Made by a program: the position numbers and the translations under genes
Origin: Sedimentibacter sp.
GTDB lineage: Bacteria; Bacillota; Clostridia; Tissierellales; Sedimentibacteraceae
Reading direction: 5' to 3'
Length of the DNA: 64,000 nucleotides
Assembly (NCBI GenBank): GCA_018436705.1
Contig: JAHDLA010000004.1
Location: 1-64,000 of the forward strand
In this document: positions 54,322-61,823 of the stretch, in pieces
Position numbering within the stretch: position 1 is the stretch's first letter
Layout of the letters: each line of letters opens with the position of its first letter
The notes under the pieces: model-generated
The model's input: only the letters and a program-made list of their open reading frames with translations
Told to the model about the DNA's origin: nothing
Databases searched by the model: none

Positions 54322-54984
54322 TTAGTTTGAAATTGGCTCTTCCCACCATCCGAATGCAACTTTTCCGATTGCAGGAATTGTAGGTGTTTCTGGGTTGGAA
54401 AGAAACACCAAAAATGATCCACCCGGAGGAAAAATAAATTTGCCTTCTTCTTCTGAATTTATGGTTGTTCCTGCTTCTGCCACTCTTCCGTAAGCCCGCA
54501 TCCCTCCTGAAGGGAAGCCTCTCACACCAACCGCATATTCAACTTTAACGTGTGGTTCCGGCGGCGGTTGTATGGTCATATTCGTAGAAGTTACAGAAGA
54601 TGATTCTTGAATTATTCCCGGAGGATCGCTGTTGAAATAAATCTGAACCCTGTATCGTGATGACGTTATATCACTTGCCGTCCATACATTTACAAATAAA
54701 TTTACGCCGGAGTCCGGGGGATTATACAGCCTTGCCCACGCGTTTGTTGCATTGCCGAATTCCAAATCTTCTGTCATGCCTGTAAAATACTTTCCTTCAA
54801 TAGACTTTGCAAGACCGACGGGTATAGAAATGGAATAGTTTAGAGGCAAAGTAATTGCAGATGACTGGAATTCACTTGATGATACAGTACCACCGGCATT
54901 GATCTCAGAAAGATTCGGGAAGGTACTATTATCATAGAAATATGCAGGGCGCCAAGGTTTTTGCATATTATAAATATTATCCAT
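54322..54984 (-). CDS. DUF6143-like protein
   Basis: 220 residues. The segment GKYFTGMTEDLEFGNATNAWARLYNPPDSGVNLFVNVWT, here given as ENLEF-like region and NAWARLYNPPDSGVNLF, matches my memory of the DUF6143 family of clostridia and bacilli, possibly linked to sporulation. A beta-sandwich is likely; there is no signal peptide. Function unknown. It has its own terminator and precedes the divergent FMN-binding gene. ATG at 54984 follows a TTGT-rich stretch with AGGTAGGTAAAATAG as ribosome binding site. Confidence 0.65.
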   Translation of the reverse strand: MDNIYNMQKPWRPAYFYDNSTFPNLSEINAGGTVSSSEFQSSAITLPLNYSISIPVGLAKSIEGKYFTGMTEDLEFGNATNAWARLYNPPDSGVNLFVNVWTASDITSSRYRVQIYFNSDPPGIIQESSSVTSTNMTIQPPPEPHVKVEYAVGVRGFPSGGMRAYGRVAEAGTTINSEEEGKFIFPPGGSFLVFLSNPETPTIPAIGKVAFGWWEEPISN

Positions 54985-55096
54985 ACTATTTTACCTACCT
55001 TTGTTGTTTTTATATTATATGTAGATTATTAATGTGTTGTTAATTTATTACGCTTTGAGCCGTCCTCATTTCTATACAATGGGAAAGATTAGATTG

Positions 55097-55125
55097 TTTA
55101 CATTTTTTTAAAAAACTGATATAAT
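55097..55125 (+). promoter_or_regulatory. SigA-type promoter of the FMN-binding gene
   Basis: -35 TTTACA (55097-55102), 17 bases, -10 TATAAT (55120-55125), 34 bases before the ATG. Confidence 0.75.
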
Positions 55126-55158
55126 GAAATTTGTTTGATAATAAATTAGGAGGAAGAA

Positions 55159-55782
55159 ATGAAAAAAGGGTTAATTTTTGCAGTAGTATTAGTATTATTG
55201 TCATGCGCAATATTATTTGTAGGAAATGGAATGACGGGAAACACAGAAACTGCTGCCGGAGGTGAAGCTGTACTGACAGGAACAGCAGAGGGATTTGGCG
55301 GTGAAGTCAGCGTAACTTTAACAATGGACGGAGATAAGATTGCGGATGTTGCAATAACAGGCGACAGCGAAACTCAGGGTATAGGTTCAAACGCAATTGA
55401 ACAGCTTCCGGAAAAAATAGTTGAAGCAAACTCAGCAGAAGTTGAAGCTGTTTCGGGAGCTACGGTTACAAGTAATGCTATAATGGAAGCTGTAAACAAT
55501 GCTCTTGCAAGCAACGTTTCAGCTGGAGGAGCCACATTGACAGGAACAGCAGAGGGATTTGGCGGTGAAGTCAGCGTAACTTTAACAATGGACGGAGATA
55601 AAATTGTGGATGTTGCAATAACAGGCGACAGCGAAACTCAGGGCATAGGTTCAAACGCAATTGAACAGCTTCCGGAAAAAATAGTTGAAGCAAACTCAGC
55701 AGAGGTTGAAGCAATTTCAGGAGCTACGGTTACAAGTAATGCTATAATAGAAGCAGTAAACAATGCTTTAGCATCTAAATAA
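55159..55782 (+). CDS. Membrane-anchored protein with two nearly identical FMN-binding domains
   Basis: 207 residues. An N-terminal helix (about 4-24) anchors or exports the protein. Two FMN_bind domains follow (about 38-118 and 126-206), each ending with SGATVTSNAI, in which the threonine is the site for covalent FMN attachment by ApbE. The repeats differ in only a few residues. Such domains carry electrons in Rnf, Nqr and fumarate-reductase-like systems or extracellular electron transfer. No partner gene lies next to it. ATG follows AGGAGGAAGAA. Confidence 0.9.
   Translation: MKKGLIFAVVLVLLSCAILFVGNGMTGNTETAAGGEAVLTGTAEGFGGEVSVTLTMDGDKIADVAITGDSETQGIGSNAIEQLPEKIVEANSAEVEAVSGATVTSNAIMEAVNNALASNVSAGGATLTGTAEGFGGEVSVTLTMDGDKIVDVAITGDSETQGIGSNAIEQLPEKIVEANSAEVEAISGATVTSNAIIEAVNNALASK
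55274..55776 (+). repeat. 264-bp tandem duplication inside the FMN-binding gene
   Basis: The sequence from TGACAGGAACAGCAGAGGGA at 55274 recurs at 55538, an offset of 264 bases (88 codons). Long stretches are identical also at third codon positions, showing recent duplication or gene conversion. Confidence 0.92.
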
Positions 55783-55800
55783 TATAAACTATATTTACAG

Positions 55801-55840
55801 AGAAGGAGAACAGCTTACAATAAGCCGTTCTCCTTCTATT
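55801..55840. terminator. Bidirectional terminator
   Basis: Eleven-bp stem AGAAGGAGAAC / GTTCTCCTTCT with an inner GCTTA/TAAGC stem, between the convergent FMN-binding and amine-oxidase genes. Confidence 0.85.
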
Positions 55841-57506
55841 ATTGCTTTACGTGCATGGCTACTTGGTTTGCAGCCCATTTACCTGTTTGAAGCGCGCCTT
55901 GCATCCAGCCTGACTTTGTTGAGATTTGATCACCTGCGAAAAACAGCTTTCCATTATATTCCGGAAGCAGCATGCTGTAAGCGAAATTAACCTTTTGACC
56001 GGGAGATCCGGCTGCAAATGCGCCTCTGAACCACTGTTCATTATTCCAATGAACAGTCTTGCTGCTGTCTATCAGTGTATTGATGTACCCTGGCGGGGTG
56101 CCGTGCACCTTTTCTACATCTCCTACAATTAATTCAAAGCGCCTGTGAGGATTTTGGTTGCTAAGTCTGGTAGAATCAAGCTCAATGTTGTAGGAAGCAG
56201 TTAAAACACCGGGATCTTGAATGCTGCAGTGTATATTTGTGCAGTCCGCGTGATCTGTGGGATACACTATGGATTGAATTACTAAATCTGTGGAGGAAAT
56301 ACCTCCGTTAACCCTGCCATAGGGCGTGTCTTCTTCCCAGAAACGTTTGTTAAAAAGGCAAATGGTTTTTTGTGCATCCATGTAATTAAGTTCTCGTATT
56401 GCCTGCATCTTTTGATTACTGAAATAAGGGTTTAATTCCAGTTCCCTCAATATTGGATAGGGGAGAGCACATATAACAAAGTCAAAAGATTCTGATAATT
56501 GTTCACCCATAGGGTCTATGTAGTGAATATTTACGTAATTGTCGGAGGATTGAGAAATACCTTCTACAATATATCCCGGTTTAATGGTAACATTGCCGAG
56601 CAGGTCGGGATTTAAATCCGCTTCTTTTGGATTAACACTTAAAAGCGAGTTTATAAATGATAGAGGCAGATTAACCATGCCGTTACTTATTCTGTAAACG
56701 TTAATAAAATCCTGTGAATATGTACCGCTCATGGTCTTGTTGTGACTTATGTTGAGAGTAGCACCTTCGAATGGGTCCACTGCAGTCAAAAGATTTACAA
56801 ATCCTTCGCTTAGTTTAAGAGCTTTAAAAACCTGCCTGTTGCTTAATTTGGTTATTTCAGCATATTTTTCGGAGTAAGAAGGCTGAATTTTTAGTATTTC
56901 TGATCTTTCATGTGGTGTAAGGCTGTAAAGCATTGTATCTGTTGCATAGCTATGTAATTCGTTCCATGGAGTGTTTCTTTCTTCAGGGGTAAGATCGTAT
57001 TTGTGATATAAAAACTCCTCTATATTTCTGCCGCTTCTGTCACGTCTCATTCTAATATGATCTGCATAAATAAAATTGTTTGGCAACAGAGATGTAAGTG
57101 ATTGAGTATTTAAATTGAATAAGTTTATATAGTGCCAGGTTGTTGCGTGAGAAACAGGGATTCTCATAGGACCGAGTTCTCCGTAATAATGCTTTGAGTT
57201 GTCGAAATAGTATGTGTAAACTCTGCCTCCTATTCTTGAAGCTTCAGCATCAAATATGGTAATGCCCGCACCAAGTTTTCTTAGTTCATATGCTGCTGAC
57301 AGTCCGGACAGGCCTCCTCCTATAATACCTATGCTTATATTGTTCATGGATTTTGGCTCGGCAAATTCAAGTATATCTGGAGGAGGGCTGAGTAATTCGA
57401 CTATATTTTTATAATCGTCAGTTCTTCCATATCTTTCAAGCGATTTATAAAGTGTTTCATTGCGCTGTTCATCTGTAGGATTGTTAAGTATATTATTTGC
57501 AGACAT
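55839..57506 (-). CDS. Flavin-containing amine oxidase (L-amino-acid/monoamine oxidase family)
   Basis: 555 residues. About 55 residues precede the dinucleotide fold IGIIGGGLSGLSAAYELRKLGAGITIFDAEASRIGGRVYTY (in parts: IGIIGGGLSGLSAAYEL, EASRIGGRVYTY). The C-terminal FAD contact is GKLFFAGDQISTKSGWMQGALQTG. It should oxidise an amine or amino acid to an imine, with FAD as cofactor and H2O2 or another acceptor. Such enzymes are unusual in strict anaerobes. ATG at 57506 follows AAGGGGGATCTTT. An inverted repeat just upstream suggests regulation. Confidence 0.9.
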   Translation of the reverse strand: MSANNILNNPTDEQRNETLYKSLERYGRTDDYKNIVELLSPPPDILEFAEPKSMNNISIGIIGGGLSGLSAAYELRKLGAGITIFDAEASRIGGRVYTYYFDNSKHYYGELGPMRIPVSHATTWHYINLFNLNTQSLTSLLPNNFIYADHIRMRRDRSGRNIEEFLYHKYDLTPEERNTPWNELHSYATDTMLYSLTPHERSEILKIQPSYSEKYAEITKLSNRQVFKALKLSEGFVNLLTAVDPFEGATLNISHNKTMSGTYSQDFINVYRISNGMVNLPLSFINSLLSVNPKEADLNPDLLGNVTIKPGYIVEGISQSSDNYVNIHYIDPMGEQLSESFDFVICALPYPILRELELNPYFSNQKMQAIRELNYMDAQKTICLFNKRFWEEDTPYGRVNGGISSTDLVIQSIVYPTDHADCTNIHCSIQDPGVLTASYNIELDSTRLSNQNPHRRFELIVGDVEKVHGTPPGYINTLIDSSKTVHWNNEQWFRGAFAAGSPGQKVNFAYSMLLPEYNGKLFFAGDQISTKSGWMQGALQTGKWAANQVAMHVKQ

Positions 57507-57520
57507 AAAGATCCCCCTTA

Positions 57521-57541
57521 ATGAATGAAATATACATTCAT
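57521..57541 (-). promoter_or_regulatory. Operator-like inverted repeat before the amine oxidase gene
   Basis: ATGAATG (57521-57527) and CATTCAT (57535-57541) are perfect complements around 7 bases, 14 bases upstream of the start codon. The form ATGAATG-N7-CATTCAT resembles TetR-family sites. No regulator is adjacent. Confidence 0.55.
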
Positions 57542-57607
57542 CATATTTACAATACTAAATATATTAAGTTAGCTGAAACTTTATTACATGCTTTACTATA
57601 AGTTTCT

Positions 57608-57635
57608 TTGACTTATAAAAAAATTACAGTATAAT
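57608..57635 (+). promoter_or_regulatory. SigA-type promoter of the DUF3841 gene
   Basis: -35 TTGACT (57608-57613), 16 bases, -10 TATAAT (57630-57635). Confidence 0.7.
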
Positions 57636-57661
57636 ATTTATAGAACATATTAGGAGGGGTT

Positions 57662-58243
57662 ATGGAAAACAATTCTGATAAGGTTACGCTATGGAGCAGA
57701 CAGCATATTAAAAGCTTGAAAGAATTAGAAAACAAAGGAGTAATAAGAATTACGCACAGCCATCTGGAGGAGAAATTCGATGAAATTGCGGGTTATATTA
57801 TTAATTTGTATAAATGGTTTGTGAGTGCTGCGGAGGAAATGGTTACCAAACCAGATGGCGTTGAGTTTCCAATATGGTGCTCGATAAGCGAGGAAAACAT
57901 GCTTCGTCCCGTAAAGGACCAGATTGTTTATGTGCTTGAGGTCTACCGGTCTGATATAATATATTTTGACGGACTTAAATGGGACTATGTTTTGAATCAC
58001 CACTACATACCAAAGGACCAAAAAGATGCAGAGGAATATGCTAAAGAAATGGAACTTAAAGGTTTTGAAAATTCATATTCATTTATAAATGATAGAACTG
58101 CTCACTTTTATCCGGCAGAAAAGAAAAGGGTAATGGATAGCTGGTACAGGATTTTTGAAATAGAGAATTGGGACATATTCAGGGTTCAGGCAAACATATG
58201 GGAAATAAGGCCTGAAATGATAAAGGAAATTCTGTATAAATAA
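57662..58243 (+). CDS. DUF3841 domain-containing protein
   Basis: 193 residues, the family length. VTLWSRQHIKSLKELENKG at the N-terminus, PIWCSISEENMLRP and DGLKWDYVLNHHYIPKD in the middle are characteristic. Members are cytoplasmic, of unknown function. ATG follows AGGAGGGGTT. Monocistronic. Confidence 0.85.
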   Translation: MENNSDKVTLWSRQHIKSLKELENKGVIRITHSHLEEKFDEIAGYIINLYKWFVSAAEEMVTKPDGVEFPIWCSISEENMLRPVKDQIVYVLEVYRSDIIYFDGLKWDYVLNHHYIPKDQKDAEEYAKEMELKGFENSYSFINDRTAHFYPAEKKRVMDSWYRIFEIENWDIFRVQANIWEIRPEMIKEILYK

Positions 58244-58286
58244 ATAATTATGTGATATTGTTGACTGAAACTGTAAAATTATGTCA

Positions 58287-58316
58287 TTGACTTTTTAGAT
58301 ATGTCTATGCTATATT
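58287..58316 (+). promoter_or_regulatory. Promoter of the uracil/xanthine permease gene
   Basis: -35 TTGACT (58287-58292), 18 bases, -10 TATATT (58311-58316). The transcript would have a leader of about 118 bases. Confidence 0.65.
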
Positions 58317-58321
58317 ATAAA

Positions 58322-58422
58322 AAAATAATCTTTAACTCGGTACCGTGATGCCGTCAAGATGTAAATATCCCTTTTTTAATGTGTATAATAATCCTGGCGG
58401 TCGGTGCAGGATTTTTTTATTA
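58322..58422 (+). promoter_or_regulatory. Attenuator-like leader of the permease gene
   Basis: A terminator ATCCTG / CAGGAT with T7 (about 58391-58418) precedes the ribosome binding site. Its loop (GGC...CGGT) can instead pair with ACCG and GCC near 58343-58353 upstream, giving an antiterminator. Guanine-riboswitch or PyrR-site consensus blocks were not found, so the ligand or binding protein is unassigned. Confidence 0.55.
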
Positions 58423-58439
58423 AATTTATGGAGGTATTT

Positions 58440-59798
58440 ATGTCTACAAAAAATGAAGTTTTTGGCTACTTGCCGGACGAGCGTCCACCGATTATAGGAC
58501 TTATATTCTTTGCATTGCAGCAGATAGTTGTAATGTTCCCTGCGACAGTACTGGTTGCACTTATTACAGGATTCCATGTATCAACCACAATATTTGCCAG
58601 CGGATTAGCAACATTGGGATTCATATTAGTAACGGGAAAGCAGATTCCGCTTTACTACGGTTCAAGTTTTTCATACATTGCTGCCATTGCTTCAATAATG
58701 AGCGCCGAAGCATTCACAGGGTATTCTCTCAATGATAAAATTTCAATAGCTCAATTCGGTATAATAATGTCAGGCTTTGTTTCGATAATAGCCGGATTTA
58801 TAATAAAACGTTCCGGGAAGGAAACCATAGACAAGATTCTTCCTGCTACAGTAACAGGAAGTATAGCAATTATAATAGGATTATCTCTTGCAGCTAATGC
58901 AATGACTAACGCAGCAGCGATTCCTGCTGGTACTGCGGAGGCTCAAATGCTGACGGCAGGCGGACTATCTTGGATTATTGCAATAATAACATTAATATCT
59001 ACAATTATGTTCTCTGTATACTTAAAAGGAAGTTTAAGCCAGCTCCCAATTCTTTTCGGGTTGCTTACGGGATATATTGCTGCCTTAATAATAGGAAGCA
59101 TTACAGGAATTCCTTTTGTATCATTTAATACAATAGAGTCTGCAAGCATACTTAACTTGCCGATTTTTACATTTCCAAAGCCTTCTTTGACGGCAGTTGT
59201 AGCAATAATGCCAATAGCAATAGCAACAATTCCTGAATCAACGGCTCATGTGTATCAGCTGGATATCTATGTAAATGATCTGGCGAGAAAAAAAGGTGTA
59301 GATAAAAAATATGATATAGAAAATAAGCTGGGGCTTAATTTGATAGGTGACGGACTGGGAGATATTATATCTGGATTTATAGGAGGACCTGCCGGAACAA
59401 ATTACGGTGAAAACATAAGTGCAATGGCAATTTCAAAGAATTTCTCAGTGTATGTTCTTATGCTTGCATCGGTGTTTACCATGATAATTTCGTGCTTTAC
59501 ACCTCTTATTAATATTATCTACTCAATTCCAACCTGCGTAATAGGCGGATTGTCGATTTATCTGTTTGGCGTTATAGCTGCACAGGGGATTACAATCATG
59601 ATGGATAAAAAGGTAGACATGTTCAGTGCCAGAAATCTTGCCGTAATAGCGGTAATACTGATTGTTGGACTTGGTGGAAGCTTTGGATTCAACGGTGGAA
59701 TGATTCCGATGTTTTCAATTGAAATTCCGGCTATTGCAACAGCGGCAATTGTAGGTATACTGCTGAATCTTATTCTTTCAATAGGGAAGCATGAATAA
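58440..59798 (+). CDS. Uracil/xanthine permease, NCS2 family
   Basis: 452 residues, about 14 membrane segments. The signature GGPAGTNYGENISAM and PESTAHVYQLDIYVNDLARK are the UraA-type substrate-binding loops; YYGSSFSYIAAIASI lies near the N-terminal re-entrant helix. It imports uracil or xanthine with protons or sodium. The longer reading from 58404 would include the terminator stem, so the ATG at 58440, after GGAGG (58430-58434), is the start. Regulated by the leader upstream. Could take up or release uracil made by PsuG. Confidence 0.93.
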   Translation: MSTKNEVFGYLPDERPPIIGLIFFALQQIVVMFPATVLVALITGFHVSTTIFASGLATLGFILVTGKQIPLYYGSSFSYIAAIASIMSAEAFTGYSLNDKISIAQFGIIMSGFVSIIAGFIIKRSGKETIDKILPATVTGSIAIIIGLSLAANAMTNAAAIPAGTAEAQMLTAGGLSWIIAIITLISTIMFSVYLKGSLSQLPILFGLLTGYIAALIIGSITGIPFVSFNTIESASILNLPIFTFPKPSLTAVVAIMPIAIATIPESTAHVYQLDIYVNDLARKKGVDKKYDIENKLGLNLIGDGLGDIISGFIGGPAGTNYGENISAMAISKNFSVYVLMLASVFTMIISCFTPLINIIYSIPTCVIGGLSIYLFGVIAAQGITIMMDKKVDMFSARNLAVIAVILIVGLGGSFGFNGGMIPMFSIEIPAIATAAIVGILLNLILSIGKHE

Positions 59799-59826
59799 AA
59801 TTATTCTGCAAATCATTGGAAAACCG

Positions 59827-59858
59827 GAGGCCTTAATTAAAAAGGTCTCTTTTTTTAT
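59827..59858 (+). terminator. Permease gene terminator
   Basis: GAGGCCTT / AAGGTCTC stem (one G-U) with loop AATTAAA and T7. Confidence 0.88.
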
Positions 59859-59940
59859 TGAAACAAACTCATAAAAAGGACTTATAAATAATATTCTATA
59901 ATAAAACAAGGGCACATATTTTAATATATTATAACGCATA

Positions 59941-59990
59941 TGTTTCGCTACAATACATAAGATTATTTAAAAATTTTATGACACGAAACA
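59941..59990. repeat. Inverted repeat upstream of the NSS transporter promoter
   Basis: TGTTTCG (59941-59947) and CGAAACA (59984-59990), 36 bases apart, end ten bases before the -35. Possible operator, otherwise unexplained. Confidence 0.3.
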
Positions 59991-59999
59991 AAATTTTTC

Positions 60000-60028
60000 T
60001 AGACAACTGTTTAGTTTTGATATATAAT
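60000..60028 (+). promoter_or_regulatory. SigA-type promoter of the NSS transporter gene
   Basis: -35 TAGACA (60000-60005), 17 bases, -10 TATAAT (60023-60028). A leader of about 190 bases follows, in which I see no known riboswitch and only a weak 25-codon open frame (60078-60155) lacking a ribosome binding site. Confidence 0.65.
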
Positions 60029-60226
60029 TTATGCGTATAACGTTTTCCATATTTTGTGTGCGAAGGCGATACAACAAATGAATCAGGCTATAATATTTAT
60101 AATCAGAGCAAAACCTAAATCAAGAGAGGGGGTGTTTCCAAAAATATTATTATAATTTACAGCTAGATTTTTAATTTGGATTTTGGAGTTGTAGAGGAAT
60201 CAAGAAAGGGAAAGGAAGGTATAATT

Positions 60227-61708
60227 ATGGAAAAACAAACAAACAACAGAGGCCAATGGGCAAGTAATATAGGATTTTTAATGGCAGCTGTGGGTTCTGC
60301 AGTAGGTCTGGGAAACATATGGGGATTCCCGTATAAAATGGGAGCAAACGGAGGTTTTGCTTTCTTAGTTGTTTATATGGTTCTTGTAGCATTTGCTGGT
60401 ATTGCAATTATGCTTGGCGAGCTCGCATTAGGTAGAAAAACCGGATTAGGTGTTATCGGAGCATATCAGACCCTGTATAAAAAATTTGCGTGGGTAGGTT
60501 GGCTTGGATTTTTATCAGGATTTCTAATTTTATCATTTTACAGTGTTTTGGGCGGCTACACACTTCGTTACGCATTTGGATTTATAATGGAAATTTTCAG
60601 CGAAGGCGCAGGTTTTGGCGGAATGGGAAGCGGTGAATTTTTCGGAGCTTTTACTTCTAGCGGTGGTACCAGCATGCTGTTCCACGGTATATTCATGGCC
60701 ATTACCGTATTAATCGTTATGGGCGGAATTGAAAGCGGAATTGAAAAATTTACTAAAGTAGCAATGCCGGCATTGCTTATTATGTTGGTAGTAGTAATAA
60801 TCAGAAGTCTTACACTTGAAGGTGCTTCCACAGGTGTTGCATTTATGTTTGCTCCCAACTGGGAAGCTTTTTCTGAGATAGGTTTCATGAGGGTTCTTAA
60901 AACAGCGGCTGGTCAGATGTTCTTCTCGTTATCGCTTGGTATGGGCTGTATGATTACTTACGGATCTTACCTAAGCAAGCAGGAAAATCTGGAGAAAAAC
61001 GCCATTATCGTTCCTGTAGTAGACTCAATCTTTGCCTTGATGGCAGGTCTTGCAGTTATGCCTGCTGTTGGCGCATTCATGTCACAAGGTGTTGAAGGTA
61101 TCTCATTCGGAGCAGGCCCTGGACTTCTTTTCGTTACTCTTCATCAGGTATTCAGCGTAGGAATGGGTGGAGTAATAGGAAACCTGTTTGGGTTTGTATT
61201 CTATTTCCTTGTATTTATTGCAGCTGTTACATCAGCTATTTCACTTCTGGAAGTTTGTACTGCGTACTTTGTTGACAAACAAGTTTCTCAGGGAAAAGGC
61301 TCAGGACGTAAAAAATTAACAGTAATAGTTGGCGCTATGATATTTGTTGTTGGTATCCCTGTATGTCTTGACGGTCTTGGTGCAGGAGTAGCAGGAGGAG
61401 CAATGATTGACAGTCCTGCCGTTATGTTTGGCATGGCTGAGGTTCGAATGGCATTTGACTGCTGGCTTGACTTCTATGATATGATTGCAGAAGGGGTATT
61501 CATGCCTCTTGGAGCTATTATGATGTCTATACTGATAGGATGGGTACTGGGCACAGATGTTATAAAGGAAGAAGTTGAAGCAACTCCTAATCTTCTTATG
61601 AAATCTTATAAATTCTGGGATATTTGCTTTAAGTTTATCGTTCCTATAGCAATTACATTCGTATTAATAGGGCAGATTGACGACTTCTTCGGACTTAGAA
61701 TTTTCTAG
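60227..61708 (+). CDS. Neurotransmitter:sodium symporter family transporter
   Basis: 493 residues, about 11-12 membrane segments. TM1 reads GSAVGLGNIWGFPYKMGANGG, with the unwound Na+/substrate region. The start is ATG 60227 after AAGGAAGGTATAATT; an upstream frame to 60176 is not translated as such. It imports an amino acid (often methionine, alanine, tryptophan or glycine) with sodium. A small MetS-type subunit gene is not visible downstream. Sodium coupling fits the ion economy suggested by the pyrophosphatase. Confidence 0.94.
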   Translation: MEKQTNNRGQWASNIGFLMAAVGSAVGLGNIWGFPYKMGANGGFAFLVVYMVLVAFAGIAIMLGELALGRKTGLGVIGAYQTLYKKFAWVGWLGFLSGFLILSFYSVLGGYTLRYAFGFIMEIFSEGAGFGGMGSGEFFGAFTSSGGTSMLFHGIFMAITVLIVMGGIESGIEKFTKVAMPALLIMLVVVIIRSLTLEGASTGVAFMFAPNWEAFSEIGFMRVLKTAAGQMFFSLSLGMGCMITYGSYLSKQENLEKNAIIVPVVDSIFALMAGLAVMPAVGAFMSQGVEGISFGAGPGLLFVTLHQVFSVGMGGVIGNLFGFVFYFLVFIAAVTSAISLLEVCTAYFVDKQVSQGKGSGRKKLTVIVGAMIFVVGIPVCLDGLGAGVAGGAMIDSPAVMFGMAEVRMAFDCWLDFYDMIAEGVFMPLGAIMMSILIGWVLGTDVIKEEVEATPNLLMKSYKFWDICFKFIVPIAITFVLIGQIDDFFGLRIF

Positions 61709-61726
61709 TTAATTAATGAAAGTACG

Positions 61727-61765
61727 ATGGCGGTTAAGCTTAAAAGCTTGGCCGCCATTACTTTT
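61727..61765. terminator. Bidirectional terminator between the NSS transporter and clpB
   Basis: ATGGCGG / CCGCCAT stem (61727-61733 with 61752-61758) with an inner AAGCTT-AA-AAGCTT stem; T-rich sequence follows. Confidence 0.8.
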
Positions 61766-61823
61766 ATTTATAGAATCTTATCTGTTATCAGTATTTTCGA
61801 TTGTGAAGCAACGCTGCTTAGCT

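Noticed and set aside
55274..55776. CRISPR or satellite repeat
   Set aside because: Only two long copies in frame within one gene, with no spacers; it is an intragenic duplication.
58322..58422. Guanine (purine) riboswitch before the permease
   Set aside because: The conserved TATAAT-CCTGATATGG-type core of the purine aptamer is absent.
60078..60155. 25-codon frame MNQAIIFIIRAK... in the NSS leader as a MetS-like subunit
   Set aside because: No ribosome binding site, wrong side of the transporter gene and not clearly membrane-spanning.
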